A stretch of DNA of 64,000 nt from UBA1014 sp964344035 (GCA_964344035.1 CAYFLK010000003.1:59225-123224); one strand, 5' to 3'; counted from the stretch's first letter, positions 17,943 through 27,577 are shown. Translations and numbers: made by a program. Notes: generated by a model not told the origin, from the letters alone.

Positions 17943-18458
17943 TTACTGGGAGTGAAAATGATTGAATGCTTTTTCCACCAATCCGATGGCATTTTGAGGG
18001 AATTGTTTCGCATGTTGTTCGATTTTGTATGCATCGAGAAATTCTCTGAACTCAATTCCTTTTGGAGCTTCATGGACCCCCAGCAGCATCAGTTTGAGTA
18101 GGTTTGCGTCATTACCCTTTAATGGACCTAATGCGGAAGGATGAGTTCTTTCTTCATTCAAACCCCCTTGAAAAACTTCCGCGGAGGTATAATATATTTC
18201 TATGATTTGGCAGCGGCAGCCTTCCGTGTGCGGAAGCTTCGGAGGAATTTTATTCTTGAATTTGTTCCCAAACTTGAGACCATCCTCTTTAAGGCATGGC
18301 AAAGGCGTATCCCAATCAAGCATTGCCTGCAATTCTGAAGCCTGGAGGGTCGTAATGACAGGTTCGGCTCCTTTATGCCTTACCAGGATCTGCCCTTTTT
18401 TCTTGTAAATCCAATACAGGAATATCAGGGAAAAAACTGCTATAAATAGTTTTAGCAT
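17943..18458 (-). CDS. Small membrane-anchored protein of unknown function
   Basis: I do not recognise a family. The 171-residue protein has one N-terminal membrane span (LKLFIAVFSLIFLYWIYKKK), followed by a mostly polar domain. A compact Cys/His motif (PHTEGCRCQII) near residue 78 could bind metal or form a disulfide. The following IIEIYYTSAEVFQGG looks like a buried strand and helix. It lies on the same strand as the PBP1A gene and 116 bases upstream of it, so co-transcription is possible. The hydrophobic start and the balanced composition argue that it is a real gene. Confidence 0.6.
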   Translation of the reverse strand: MLKLFIAVFSLIFLYWIYKKKGQILVRHKGAEPVITTLQASELQAMLDWDTPLPCLKEDGLKFGNKFKNKIPPKLPHTEGCRCQIIEIYYTSAEVFQGGLNEERTHPSALGPLKGNDANLLKLMLLGVHEAPKGIEFREFLDAYKIEQHAKQFPQNAIGLVEKAFNHFHSQ

Positions 18459-18540
18459 CTCAAATTATCCGGCAAACTTGATAAACCTTTTAATTACAAC
18501 ACACTCTCGAAATCTTTCAAGGTGAACCCCCGGGGGCTTG

Positions 18541-19077
18541 ATGACATTAAAGAGTTTAAAATGGATTCACTACCAGGGATTCAGGATTGTATTGTCGGCG
18601 ATTCTGATTGCTGGAATGAGCCTGTTTGACGTACCCCGGGTTTCTTCCCAGGAAAAGCCTGAACCAACATCTTGTCGGGAATTAACACAGCCGAAGAATC
18701 AGGTTGAAGTCCAGGAACTGTTGGCTTGTATCCTTAAAGTACGTAGGGAGCGTGATGCGCAGAGAAAAGCTGTTGTCAACCAAAAATCTCTGGAGGGTTC
18801 ACAGAAACTGAGCAGTGAAATCAGTGAAAAATCCGGAATGGACACATCGTCAAAAAGCACAGGCAGGAAGCAGATTGGCAGTTATCATGAATCCGTCACT
18901 TTGACCGAGCAGATCCTGCATGCCAATCCGTCTCTTAAGAAATCCGCTGGGGCTAAAATCAGTACAGATGGGCCGCAGAAAAAAGTCATACCAGCTTATA
19001 CTGAGTCAGTGATATTGACCAAACGGATTCAGAGAAGATTACAAGCAATAAGCGCCGCCAAAGAGCAGAATCCCTGA
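18541..19077 (+). CDS. Exported protein of unknown function with a repeated motif
   Basis: I recognise no family. An N-terminal signal peptide (FRIVLSAILIAGMSLFDVPRVSS) is followed by a charged helical region with two Cys (TSCRELTQ and LLACILKV). The C-terminal part holds a motif twice, SYHESVTLTEQIL and AYTESVILTKRIQ, about 45 residues apart; each is an ESV-LT helix. The protein is probably periplasmic. It runs divergently from the gene at 17943-18458 and lies 75 bases upstream of the DUF218 gene. ATG at 18541 is used; a TTG directly before it is also in frame. Confidence 0.55.
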   Translation: MTLKSLKWIHYQGFRIVLSAILIAGMSLFDVPRVSSQEKPEPTSCRELTQPKNQVEVQELLACILKVRRERDAQRKAVVNQKSLEGSQKLSSEISEKSGMDTSSKSTGRKQIGSYHESVTLTEQILHANPSLKKSAGAKISTDGPQKKVIPAYTESVILTKRIQRRLQAISAAKEQNP

Positions 19078-19152
19078 AGAGGACAAAATCATATATGAAG
19101 AAGCAGGAAACAGGTTCAGGCATACTCAATTAATATTCAAACAATCTTATTT

Positions 19153-19905
19153 ATGTCGACCCCAATAACGCAGGTCGTCGAACACTTATTCTTCAGTCCC
19201 TATTTTTTTCTGATCCTGTTCCTGTTTGCATGGATCCAAACCTACCGGAAACAGCCCGGGGCTCGAGGCCGTACATCAAAATGGATGCTCGGAATTTGGC
19301 TGGCATTGATGGTCTGCAGCAACACCCTGTTCTACAGAATTGTCGCCTACCCCTTAAAACAACTCACGCCAGTCAGCCGGAAACACAAGGCGGATGCAAT
19401 TGTCGTGGCATCTTCTGGTGTCCATGAATCAGGCGCCCCCAGCCTAGGTTCAACGCGCCGTGCCCATGCTGCAGCGGAACTATACCTGGAGAAATTGGCC
19501 CCGGTAATAATTGTCACCGGAGGCGTTACTGTTCCTTACCGTCCTCCTTCACACATCAAAGGTATTCCCATCATACTTGAGGGAATGGGTGTTGGTTCTG
19601 AACAAATCATCGTTGAAAACCGCGCAACCGACACTTTCATGAACGGAATAGAAACACTGAAGATACTGAAAAAACATGGGATGAGTTCGGTGCTGCTTGT
19701 TTCACATGACTATCATCTGTACCGCCTGACTTCCGTCTTCAGGAAGCTGGGGATACAGGTTTATCCCTATGCCGCAAATCTGACGGATGCGAACAACAAA
19801 ACACCATGGTGGCAATGGTTCGATTGGGAAAATTTCAACCGGCTCCAGACAATCACCCACGAATATATTGGAATCATCACATACAAATTGTCTGGATGGA
19901 TCTGA
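19153..19905 (+). CDS. DUF218 (YdcF/SanA-like) membrane protein
   Basis: Two N-terminal hydrophobic segments (FFSPYFFLILFLFAW and MLGIWLALMVCSN) are followed by the DUF218 fold. Its visible landmarks are ADAIVVASSGV, RRAHAAAELYLEK, APVIIVTGGV, IIVENRATDTFMNG and SVLLVSHDYHLYR, the last with the conserved His. The family includes SanA, ElyC and YdcF, which act in envelope barrier function, but their biochemistry is not fully known. Start ATG 19153 places the first span at the very N-terminus. carB follows after 165 non-coding bases. Confidence 0.85.
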   Translation: MSTPITQVVEHLFFSPYFFLILFLFAWIQTYRKQPGARGRTSKWMLGIWLALMVCSNTLFYRIVAYPLKQLTPVSRKHKADAIVVASSGVHESGAPSLGSTRRAHAAAELYLEKLAPVIIVTGGVTVPYRPPSHIKGIPIILEGMGVGSEQIIVENRATDTFMNGIETLKILKKHGMSSVLLVSHDYHLYRLTSVFRKLGIQVYPYAANLTDANNKTPWWQWFDWENFNRLQTITHEYIGIITYKLSGWI

Positions 19906-20070
19906 ACTGTTCCTGCAGCACGTAACCATTCCCTTCATGTACCGCGGGACCGTTATGCCCATCTCTTTAATTGCCGTTGCAGTGGAAGAAGTTAGCATCC
20001 TGTTTGAAATGCGTAAAAAAATCTCACTGTCATTCCATATCAAGACCTCTTGCAGCAAAAATGAGTACAC

Positions 20071-23000
20071 ATGCCTAAACGCACCGACATTGAAACAATT
20101 CTGCTGATAGGCTCCGGGCCTATAGTTATCGGGCAGGCCTGTGAATTTGATTACAGCGGGACACAAGCCTGCAAGGCCCTCAAGGAAGAGGGATACCGAG
20201 TGGTGCTGATCAACAGCAACCCCGCGACCATCATGACCGATCCGGGGTTGGTTGACGCCACTTACATTGAACCCATCACTCTGGACGCGCTGAAGACCAT
20301 CATTGAACAAGAAAATCCGGATGCACTGCTGCCGACGATGGGGGGGCAGACCGCGTTGAACATGGCAATCCAATTAGCTGAGCAGGGAGTGCTGAAGGCA
20401 TACGGGGTGGAAATAATCGGGGCGGGGATTGAAGCAATACACAAAGCTGAAAACCGTCAAGCGTTTCAGCAGGCCATGCAGCGGATAGGTCTTAAAATGG
20501 CCGTGAGCCAGGTTGTCCATTCCGTGGAAGAGGGATTGCAGTGGGCGGAACACAATGCCTTCCCGCTGATTATTCGCCCTTCTTTTACACTTGGTGGTTC
20601 CGGAGGGGGGATCGCATCTGATTCATCACAGCTCGAATCCCTCATCACTAAAGGACTGAAGGCATCTCCCACTAAAGAGGTGCTGGTTGAACAATCGGTG
20701 TTGGGCTGGAAGGAGTTTGAACTCGAGGTAATGCGTGATCACCGGGACAATGCCGTCATTGTCTGCTCCATCGAGAACCTGGACCCCATGGGCGTTCATA
20801 CCGGTGACAGCATCACCGTTGCTCCCGCACAGACTTTGACCGACTTGGAATACCAGAATCTGCGCGACATGTCCCTGGACATCATGCGGGAAATAGGAGT
20901 AGATACGGGCGGTTCAAACGTGCAGTTTGCAGTCAATCCTGAAAACGGTGAAGTACTTGTCATTGAAATGAATCCTCGTGTTTCACGAAGTTCCGCCCTG
21001 GCTTCCAAGGCAACAGGTTTCCCGATCGCAAAAATAGCCGCTAAGTTAGCCGTGGGTTACACCCTGGATGAAATCCCGAATGACATCACCCTGAAGACTC
21101 CCGCGTGTTTTGAGCCGTCTATCGATTACGTGGTGACAAAAATCCCGCGGTTCACTTTCGAGAAATTCCCCTTGTCCGATGATGTTTTGGGTACTCAGAT
21201 GCAATCGGTGGGGGAAGTGATGGCCATCGGCCGCACATTCCGGGAATCGTTGCAGAAAGCCCTGCGTTCTTTGGAAACCGGACACCAGGGATTGGATGAA
21301 CCTTGGTATCCCGATGATTCCGGAACAGCCGAGGACCACTTGAAAACACGCCTCTCAACTCCCAACAGCATGCGTATCTGGTATCTTGCTGATGCAATGA
21401 GGCGAGGCAGGACTGATGAACATATCCATTCCTTGACTCGAATAGATCCCTGGTTCCTGAATCAAATCCGGCAGATAGTCGAGGAAGAAAACAGTATAGC
21501 TGCAACCAGCCTGAGCGACCTGAGCCCTCCTGTGCTCAAACGATGGAAACAAATGGGGTTTTCGGATCAAAAACTTGGGAATTTGCTGAGAGTTTCTGAA
21601 GAACGCATGGCCCGCATCAGGAGAGAATGGAATGTCTTTCCGGTTTACAAACTGGTGGATACCTGTGCCGCTGAATTCTCATCCGAAACCCCTTATTATT
21701 ACTCAACATATGGAGATGAGAATGAATCATTGACCACGGAAAATCCAAAAGTGTTGATCCTGGGATCAGGGCCGAACCGGATAGGGCAGGGGATAGAATT
21801 TGATTACTGCTGCGTGCATGCCGCGCTAGCGGTAAGGGAATGCGGATATGAAGCTATCATGCTCAATTGTAATCCTGAAACTGTCAGCACCGATTATGAT
21901 ATTTCGGACCGGCTTTATTTTGAACCGATCACCTATGAAGACGTGATGAATGTAATCGAGTTGGAGCAGCCACTCGGAGTGATTGTTCAGCTGGGTGGGC
22001 AGACCCCGCTGAAACTTGCGGACCGGCTCCATCAGGCAGGCGTTCGCTTGCTTGGAACTTCCCACAGTGATATCGACCGTGCTGAAGACCGGGAACTGTT
22101 TGCCCAATTGCTTGCGGAGTTGGGGTTGAAACAGCCGCGAAACGGGATGGCCCGTTCAATGGAGGACGCTATCAGAATTGGGGTGGAACTGGGCTTCCCC
22201 CTGCTAATCCGCCCATCTTATGTACTCGGAGGCAGGGCCATGATGATAGCAGGAAGTGAAGATGAACTAGCAGATTTTTTCAATGATGCAGTCACTGCTT
22301 CTCCCAACCACCCTGTGCTCATCGACCAGTTTCTCAACGGTGCGGTTGAAGTGGATGTTGACCTCCTTTCTGACGGGGAACATGCGGAAATTGCGGGAAT
22401 CCTGGAACATGTGGAACGTGCCGGGGTGCATTCGGGTGACAGCGCATGTTTCCTTCCCCCCCATTCTTTGCGCGGGGAAGTGCTGAAACAGTTGGGAATA
22501 CAGGGGCAGGCTTTGGCAAAGGCACTGAAGGTGAAAGGACTGATGAACATACAGTTTGCAATCCAGCACTCAGAGATCTATGTCCTGGAAGTCAATCCCC
22601 GCGCATCACGTACCGTCCCTTTTGTCAGTAAATCAATTGGTCACCCACTGGCGAAATATGCAACCCGCCTGATGCTCGGGGAAAGCCTGAAAGAAATCGG
22701 GTTCAGGCATGAAAAACCCGTGCATTTCTCAGTCAAGGAAACAGTGTTCCCTTTTGTCCGTTTTATCGGCGCCGATACCGAACTCGGTCCGGAGATGAAA
22801 TCTACGGGAGAAGTGATGGGGCGGGGCAGGACAGTGGAGGAAGCCTACCTGAAAGCACAAACCGCGGCAATGAACACTGAGCTTGGTGCAGGGAAGGTGT
22901 TCATTGGTGTGATGGACCGGGATAAAGACGCCATCGTGCCCATTGCCAGGGTGTTAAACGAAGCGGGGTACCGGATACTGGCTACCAAAGGAACTTATAA

Positions 23001-23295
23001 AACCCTGAAAGCAAACGGGATTGGTGAAATCCTGCAATCCAGCATGGACCCCAAAAATGAGAATAATATATTCGAGTATTTGATCCGAGGAGAAATTGGA
23101 CTGGTGATTAATACAACCCGACCCAGAAAACGCTGGGTGGACCCCCGTCATCTGCGTCGTATGACCTTAACCTACAATGTGCCCTATTGCACAACGATGG
23201 AAGCGGCGAAACAAATGGCTGCGTCTTTAGCTAGTTTTTCCAAGGGCAATAGATTTGATTACCAGCCGATTCCCAGGCTGGAAAAACTTGATTGA
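20071..23295 (+). CDS. carB: Carbamoyl phosphate synthase, large subunit
   Basis: The enzyme makes carbamoyl phosphate from bicarbonate, ammonia (from glutamine via CarA) and two ATP, feeding arginine and pyrimidine synthesis. The 1074 residues match E. coli CarB (1073). The first ATP-grasp half opens ILLIGSGPIVIGQACEFDYSG and has RPSFTLGGSGGG and EMNPRVSRSSALASKATG. The second half repeats the pattern with LILGSGPNRIGQGIEFDYCC, RPSYVLGGRAMM and EVNPRASRTVPFVSK. The C-terminal allosteric domain includes GEVMGRGRTVEEAYLKA. carA is not adjacent in this window. The ribosome site before ATG 20071 is weak. Confidence 0.97.
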   Translation: MPKRTDIETILLIGSGPIVIGQACEFDYSGTQACKALKEEGYRVVLINSNPATIMTDPGLVDATYIEPITLDALKTIIEQENPDALLPTMGGQTALNMAIQLAEQGVLKAYGVEIIGAGIEAIHKAENRQAFQQAMQRIGLKMAVSQVVHSVEEGLQWAEHNAFPLIIRPSFTLGGSGGGIASDSSQLESLITKGLKASPTKEVLVEQSVLGWKEFELEVMRDHRDNAVIVCSIENLDPMGVHTGDSITVAPAQTLTDLEYQNLRDMSLDIMREIGVDTGGSNVQFAVNPENGEVLVIEMNPRVSRSSALASKATGFPIAKIAAKLAVGYTLDEIPNDITLKTPACFEPSIDYVVTKIPRFTFEKFPLSDDVLGTQMQSVGEVMAIGRTFRESLQKALRSLETGHQGLDEPWYPDDSGTAEDHLKTRLSTPNSMRIWYLADAMRRGRTDEHIHSLTRIDPWFLNQIRQIVEEENSIAATSLSDLSPPVLKRWKQMGFSDQKLGNLLRVSEERMARIRREWNVFPVYKLVDTCAAEFSSETPYYYSTYGDENESLTTENPKVLILGSGPNRIGQGIEFDYCCVHAALAVRECGYEAIMLNCNPETVSTDYDISDRLYFEPITYEDVMNVIELEQPLGVIVQLGGQTPLKLADRLHQAGVRLLGTSHSDIDRAEDRELFAQLLAELGLKQPRNGMARSMEDAIRIGVELGFPLLIRPSYVLGGRAMMIAGSEDELADFFNDAVTASPNHPVLIDQFLNGAVEVDVDLLSDGEHAEIAGILEHVERAGVHSGDSACFLPPHSLRGEVLKQLGIQGQALAKALKVKGLMNIQFAIQHSEIYVLEVNPRASRTVPFVSKSIGHPLAKYATRLMLGESLKEIGFRHEKPVHFSVKETVFPFVRFIGADTELGPEMKSTGEVMGRGRTVEEAYLKAQTAAMNTELGAGKVFIGVMDRDKDAIVPIARVLNEAGYRILATKGTYKTLKANGIGEILQSSMDPKNENNIFEYLIRGEIGLVINTTRPRKRWVDPRHLRRMTLTYNVPYCTTMEAAKQMAASLASFSKGNRFDYQPIPRLEKLD

Positions 23296-23432
23296 AAGCC
23301 GGATGGCCCCGTACAAAAACGGTTGGGAACAAATTTTGCTGAATCAGCAGTCAATGCTGTTTATGTATGGGACAACTCCTCCTTCAAAGAGGAATGAAAA
23401 CCCTTCATAATCGAAACGAAAATCTACTGCAT

Positions 23433-23687
23433 TTACTGGCGTGGCAACTCCAGATACCTGCGCTGATAGTGAGTCTTCTGTGTTTGATATTCCTGTTTGG
23501 AAAGTTGCCCGAGTAAAAACTCATCTTCCAAATCACTCAGCGCCGCCAACACCTCTTCGCGTTCACTGAAAGTCAAAGCATCAACCCCTGAAAGTTCATA
23601 GGGTTGTATCTTTTTGAAAAAAAGCGGGTATCCGACGAATGCGACTGTTAAAAAGATCACCCCGATTGAGATTCCAATAGTGATCAA
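23433..23687 (-). CDS. Small membrane protein with a CcmI-like helical tail
   Basis: The 84-residue protein has one membrane span (ITIGISIGVIFLTVAFVGYPLFF) and a charged tail, EREEVLAALSDLEDEFLLGQ followed by LSKQEYQTQK. That ALSDLE-x-GxLS-xEY pattern also occurs just after the membrane anchor of CcmI-type cytochrome c maturation proteins and in zinc-ribbon relatives. The TPR part of CcmI is missing and no ccm gene is nearby, so cytochrome maturation cannot be claimed. It is the last gene of the lon-R3H-mrnC run, 15 bases after mrnC. Confidence 0.6.
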   Translation of the reverse strand: MITIGISIGVIFLTVAFVGYPLFFKKIQPYELSGVDALTFSEREEVLAALSDLEDEFLLGQLSKQEYQTQKTHYQRRYLELPRQ

Positions 23688-23702
23688 ATCATCATCCTCT
23701 GG

Positions 23703-24140
23703 TTAAGTGCCGACGAGGGAGTAAGATTGCTGCGACCGCAGCGGCTGAACAAAGAGAGACAGAATGTAATCCATGACGGGTTCATTTTGCATGACTGTCT
23801 CGAAACGGTCTGAATCACAGCGCAGATACCAATATCCCACAAGGCATTCAAACCCCGTTGCCCAGCGATATTGCTTTGCAGTTGCATGCCCCGGCACAGT
23901 CAGTGGTTTCATCTTCCTCCCTTTTTCAAAAGCCTGTTTTTCTTCATCATTCAGAAAAGGCAGCGCCAGCTTGGCAATTTTAGCCTGGGTTTGACAACGC
24001 ACCAGTTCCACCACTTGCCGATGCACTGTGTTTGGAGGTTGAACACGTTTCAGTACTAGAGTCCGGCACCAGAGTTCGTAATACGCGTCGCCGAGATAGG
24101 AAAGGGAGAAGCTTGATGTTGGGGAAAAACTGACAGTCAT
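23703..24140 (-). CDS. mrnC: Mini-ribonuclease III (MrnC-like)
   Basis: Mini-RNase III is an RNase III catalytic domain without a dsRNA-binding domain. In Bacillus it matures 23S rRNA ends. The 145-residue protein has the signature LSYLGDAYYELWCR (catalytic Asp and Glu region), the basic loop EKGRKMKP, and TGFECLVGYWYL with the second catalytic Glu. The family is best known from Firmicutes, cyanobacteria and plastids, so its presence in an outer-membrane bacterium is unusual. It lies eight bases after the R3H gene and belongs to the lon operon. Confidence 0.82.
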   Translation of the reverse strand: MTVSFSPTSSFSLSYLGDAYYELWCRTLVLKRVQPPNTVHRQVVELVRCQTQAKIAKLALPFLNDEEKQAFEKGRKMKPLTVPGHATAKQYRWATGFECLVGYWYLRCDSDRFETVMQNEPVMDYILSLFVQPLRSQQSYSLVGT

Positions 24141-24148
24141 TGAGGAAT

Positions 24149-24598
24149 CTACCAGTTTCGATCTTCCCGGCAGACGATTTGGTTGCTTCTAATACGAAAC
24201 ATGCCGTCCTGGATCACGCGCTTATCAAGGTACTGCTCCCTCTTTTCCCCTCGGAGCACCCCGAAACTGCCGTCTGAGCGAAGGACGATTTGCACTCCCG
24301 GTTTTGCATAGAAAATTTCGTTGCCCATATCAATGCGGGGACTTTTGATTTTCATTCTGTTTGGAATCCTGGTCTTGCTGGTTTTATTCAGGCAAACCAA
24401 ACGTTCCTTGTCTTCTCCCAATGAGGTCGATTCCAGCAGGAACTCCGCACCCAATTTATGGGCTAATCGTCTGCGGTAGGAATTCATGGGTTCCAGACGC
24501 AGTTCTGTTTCGTCTGATTCGATGAACCGCGCATAAATACGGCGGAGATCCTGAATCAACAACTCATCCTCTTTGCTGAGTTTCATTTCATCAAACAT
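24149..24598 (-). CDS. R3H-domain protein, probable RNA/ssDNA binder
   Basis: The central stretch LRLEPMNSYRRRLAHKLGAE, followed by a segment with SLGEDKERLVCL, matches the R3H pattern (LxPMNxYxRRxxH...S.GE...R.V.L) seen in Jag and other nucleic-acid-binding proteins. The His and Arg of RxxxH are present. The remaining C-terminal 70 residues (including FYAKPGVQIVLRSDGSFGVL) look like a small beta domain that I do not recognise. It lies 21 bases after lon and 8 before mrnC, so an RNA-related role is plausible. The full-length architecture is not one I know. Confidence 0.65.
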   Translation of the reverse strand: MFDEMKLSKEDELLIQDLRRIYARFIESDETELRLEPMNSYRRRLAHKLGAEFLLESTSLGEDKERLVCLNKTSKTRIPNRMKIKSPRIDMGNEIFYAKPGVQIVLRSDGSFGVLRGEKREQYLDKRVIQDGMFRIRSNQIVCREDRNW

Positions 24599-24619
24599 GG
24601 TGGGTACTGATGCTTGTTC

Positions 24620-27097
24620 TTAATGTTGCGGGAAATTAGGGACTTCAAAAGGCTGATCGGTGACAGCCCCCTCTTTTTGAGATAGAAGGGAATCCTCCTC
24701 GGTTTCCTGCGTTTTGCCCTGATCGGCATCAACGGGATCAGAAACCGGCAGGGGAAATCGTTCCAGGGCTTTTTCCAATACTTTCTCCACGTTTTCCACC
24801 ATTACAATTTTTATATCTTTTTTAATTTCAACAGGAATTTCCACCAGGTCTTTTTGATTTTTCCGCGGGATCAGGACGGAACCGATCATCCCCCGTTTCG
24901 CCGCCAGCAGCTTTTCTTTCAAACCGCCGATCGGCAGCACCTTACCACGCAATGTGATTTCTCCTGTCATTGCGACTTCCCTGCGTACGGGGATCCCGGT
25001 GAAAGCGCTGACCAGTGCGGTGGTGATGGTAACCCCGGCAGAGGGTCCGTCTTTGGGAACGGCGCCTTCAGGGACATGAATGTGGATATCGGTTTCTTTA
25101 AAAACCGAGGAATAAATCCCCAGACGATTGGCATTTGTACGAACAAAACTGAGGGCCGCCTGTGCCGATTCCTTCATCACTTCACCGAGTTTACCGGTCA
25201 TCTGCAGGCGTCCGGTGCCTTTCATGATTGTCACTTCCGTGATCAGCAATTCACCGCCGGCTTGGGTCCAGGCCAGTCCTGAGGTGATGCCGATTTCGTT
25301 CTGTTGTTCGACTTTTCCGAATTTGTATCGGGGCACCCCGAGGTATTTTCGCACCCGTTTCGGGGTGACGATAATCTTTTTTTGATCATCACATTTGACA
25401 ATCTGTGTTGCCACTTTTCTACATACTTTTGCCACCTCACGTTCAAGGTTGCGTACTCCTGCTTCACGAGTGTAATTCCTGATTACGGTTTCGGTGGCCA
25501 TGTTCTGGAACTGTATCTGGTCGTGGTTCAGTCCGTTCCCTTCAATCTGTTTAGGCAGCAGGTGTTCGCGTAAAATATGCACCTTTTCCAGTTCCGTGTA
25601 ACCGGACAGGTTTATTACTTCCATCCTGTCCTGCAGCGCGGGAGGAATGTTTTGGGACACGTTTGCCGTGCAGAAAAACAGGACATCGGACAAGTTGAAT
25701 TCCACCTCCAGATAGTGATCCATAAAGGTATGATTTTGTTCCGGATCCAGAACTTCCAGCAACGCCGAAGACGGATCGCCCATTACACCCCGGGTCATTT
25801 TGTCAACTTCGTCTAGCAGCAGCAGCGGGTTGCGGGTCTTCACTTTCCGCAATGACTGGATGATTTTTCCCGGCATGGCGCCGACATAAGTCCTGCGGTG
25901 ACCGCGGATTTCCGCTTCATCCCGGATCCCTCCCAGGCTCATCCGGGCGAAGTTCCGTCCGAGCGCTTCCGCCACTGAACGGGCCAGTGATGTCTTGCCC
26001 ACTCCTGGTGGGCCGACCAGGCAGATGATCGGGCCTTTCAATGAACCCACTTTTTTAGCTACGGCAAGGTATTCTATGATGCGTTCCTTGACCTTCTCTA
26101 AACCATAGTGACGGAGGTCCAGGATTTTTTCTGCTTCATCCAGGTCAAAGCGGTCCTCGGTTTTTTCTTCCCAGGGCATGGAGAGGAGCCAGTCCAGATA
26201 ATTCCGCACCACATTTGCCTCCGCGGACATGGGCTGCATCATCTTCAATTTTTTCAGCTCCTTTTCGGCCACATCCCGGGCTTCCTTCGTCAGTGGGACT
26301 TCCTCAATTTTCTTGACGTATTCTTCTAGTTCGGCTTTTCCGTCTTCTCCTTGTCCGAGTTCTTTTTGTATCGCTTTAATCTGCTCGTTCAGGTAGTACT
26401 CCTTTTGTGTTTTGCCGATTTGCCCCTGAACACGTTCCTTGAGTTTGCGTTCGACTTTCTTGAACTCACTTTCCTCCAGCATCCGTTCATAGACGATTTC
26501 CAGTCTGCGCAAGGGATCGGTGATTTCAAGCAACTCCTGCTTTTTCTGCAAATCCATATTGAGCAGGGGGGCAATCCGATCCGCAAGCCGCTGGGGAGTT
26601 TCAGTGTCGATTGCCAGTTTTTCGATGCCCTCGGTATGTCGTTTGACTTCTTTGAGATACCGCTTGAACTCGTTTCGCACATTTTTACTGATGGCAACGA
26701 CTTCCGGGGAACGCACATTCCTGTCCGCTACAGGTTTGACGACCGCGGCATAAAATGGTTCACTCAACCGTGTTTCAACAAGCCGCGCACGGTTCTGGGC
26801 TTCAAAGAGGGCCTTGATGGTGCCATTGTGCAAGCGCATGATTTGCAGCACCTGCCCGATGGTTCCCATGCGGAACAGGTTTTTTTCCTCAGGTTCTTCA
26901 ACCAGGGGGTCTTCCTGGGCAACCACGAAGATTTTCCGGTCCTTGGACAATGCTTCTTCGAGTGCGGCAATGGACAATGGCCTACCAATGAAGAAGGGTG
27001 CCGTCATGTGCGGAAAAACCACGATGTCCCGCATTGGCAGCATCGGTAAAGTCAGTTTCTGTTTTGAAGTACTTTCCGGCTGTGAACTTACTGACAT
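24620..27097 (-). CDS. lon: ATP-dependent protease Lon
   Basis: Lon is the cytosolic AAA+ serine protease for damaged and regulatory proteins. The order is normal. The N-terminal LON substrate domain opens LPMLPMRDIVVFPHMTAPFF. Walker A (GPPGVGKTS, near residue 366) and Walker B (LLLLDEVDKM) follow. The protease domain has the catalytic Ser in PKDGPSAGVT (near residue 684) and the Lys in LRGKVLPIGGLKEKLLAAKR. The C-terminal extension (about 50 residues) is acidic and poorly conserved. At 825 residues it is slightly longer than E. coli Lon. It heads an operon with R3H, mrnC and a small membrane protein. Confidence 0.97.
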   Translation of the reverse strand: MSVSSQPESTSKQKLTLPMLPMRDIVVFPHMTAPFFIGRPLSIAALEEALSKDRKIFVVAQEDPLVEEPEEKNLFRMGTIGQVLQIMRLHNGTIKALFEAQNRARLVETRLSEPFYAAVVKPVADRNVRSPEVVAISKNVRNEFKRYLKEVKRHTEGIEKLAIDTETPQRLADRIAPLLNMDLQKKQELLEITDPLRRLEIVYERMLEESEFKKVERKLKERVQGQIGKTQKEYYLNEQIKAIQKELGQGEDGKAELEEYVKKIEEVPLTKEARDVAEKELKKLKMMQPMSAEANVVRNYLDWLLSMPWEEKTEDRFDLDEAEKILDLRHYGLEKVKERIIEYLAVAKKVGSLKGPIICLVGPPGVGKTSLARSVAEALGRNFARMSLGGIRDEAEIRGHRRTYVGAMPGKIIQSLRKVKTRNPLLLLDEVDKMTRGVMGDPSSALLEVLDPEQNHTFMDHYLEVEFNLSDVLFFCTANVSQNIPPALQDRMEVINLSGYTELEKVHILREHLLPKQIEGNGLNHDQIQFQNMATETVIRNYTREAGVRNLEREVAKVCRKVATQIVKCDDQKKIIVTPKRVRKYLGVPRYKFGKVEQQNEIGITSGLAWTQAGGELLITEVTIMKGTGRLQMTGKLGEVMKESAQAALSFVRTNANRLGIYSSVFKETDIHIHVPEGAVPKDGPSAGVTITTALVSAFTGIPVRREVAMTGEITLRGKVLPIGGLKEKLLAAKRGMIGSVLIPRKNQKDLVEIPVEIKKDIKIVMVENVEKVLEKALERFPLPVSDPVDADQGKTQETEEDSLLSQKEGAVTDQPFEVPNFPQH

Positions 27098-27256
27098 CTG
27101 TTTATTTCTCTTTCACACAGAATGGCTTGAGGATTTCCAGCATTTCTCCGTATGGAAAGGGGATCTTAAAGACATACATCTTACTACCAAGCTATCGGCT
27201 TGTCTTTGAAATCGCAAGCACTCTTCGAATCCTCACGTATGAAAATCCTCTGATTC

Positions 27257-27577
27257 TCAGGGTTTTCGTGGAAAGGCCTTTATGACCACACAGGTTTTTT
27301 CACCATCCTGATACTTCTGGATTTGTTTGAATTCAGGAAGATACCGGGCGTTGCCGAGCACGCTCCGCAGATGATACTCTGCTGCTTTTTTTGCCGAATT
27401 CTCAGCCTTTGTAGGAATAATCGAACAACCTGTTCCGCTGACGACGGTATTAAATCCTCCCCTGTCCCGGGATTCATATTCCCGGTTAAACCCGTCACGG
27501 AATTTCTCCGAAACTGTTCCGCATGAAGTGATATACAGAGACAATCCGATGATCAGCATGCGAAAACACTTACACAT
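27257..27577 (-). CDS. Small lipoprotein of unknown function
   Basis: From ATG 27577 the protein begins MCKCFRMLIIGLSLYITSCG. The lipobox ITSC marks lipid modification and membrane anchoring of the Cys. The mature part of about 90 residues is polar, with two further Cys (GTGCSII and EKTCVVI) that could pair. It includes AKKAAEYHLRSVLGNARY, an amphipathic helix. No family is recognised. An in-frame extension upstream to 27631 would bury the signal peptide and is rejected; ATG 27559 is a possible later start. It runs divergently from hemL, with 170 bases between the starts. Confidence 0.6.
   Translation of the reverse strand: MCKCFRMLIIGLSLYITSCGTVSEKFRDGFNREYESRDRGGFNTVVSGTGCSIIPTKAENSAKKAAEYHLRSVLGNARYLPEFKQIQKYQDGEKTCVVIKAFPRKP

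Noticed and set aside
19702..20373. Open frame of 223 codons on the minus strand
   Set aside because: It covers the ends of the DUF218 gene and carB in antisense and shows no protein-like pattern.
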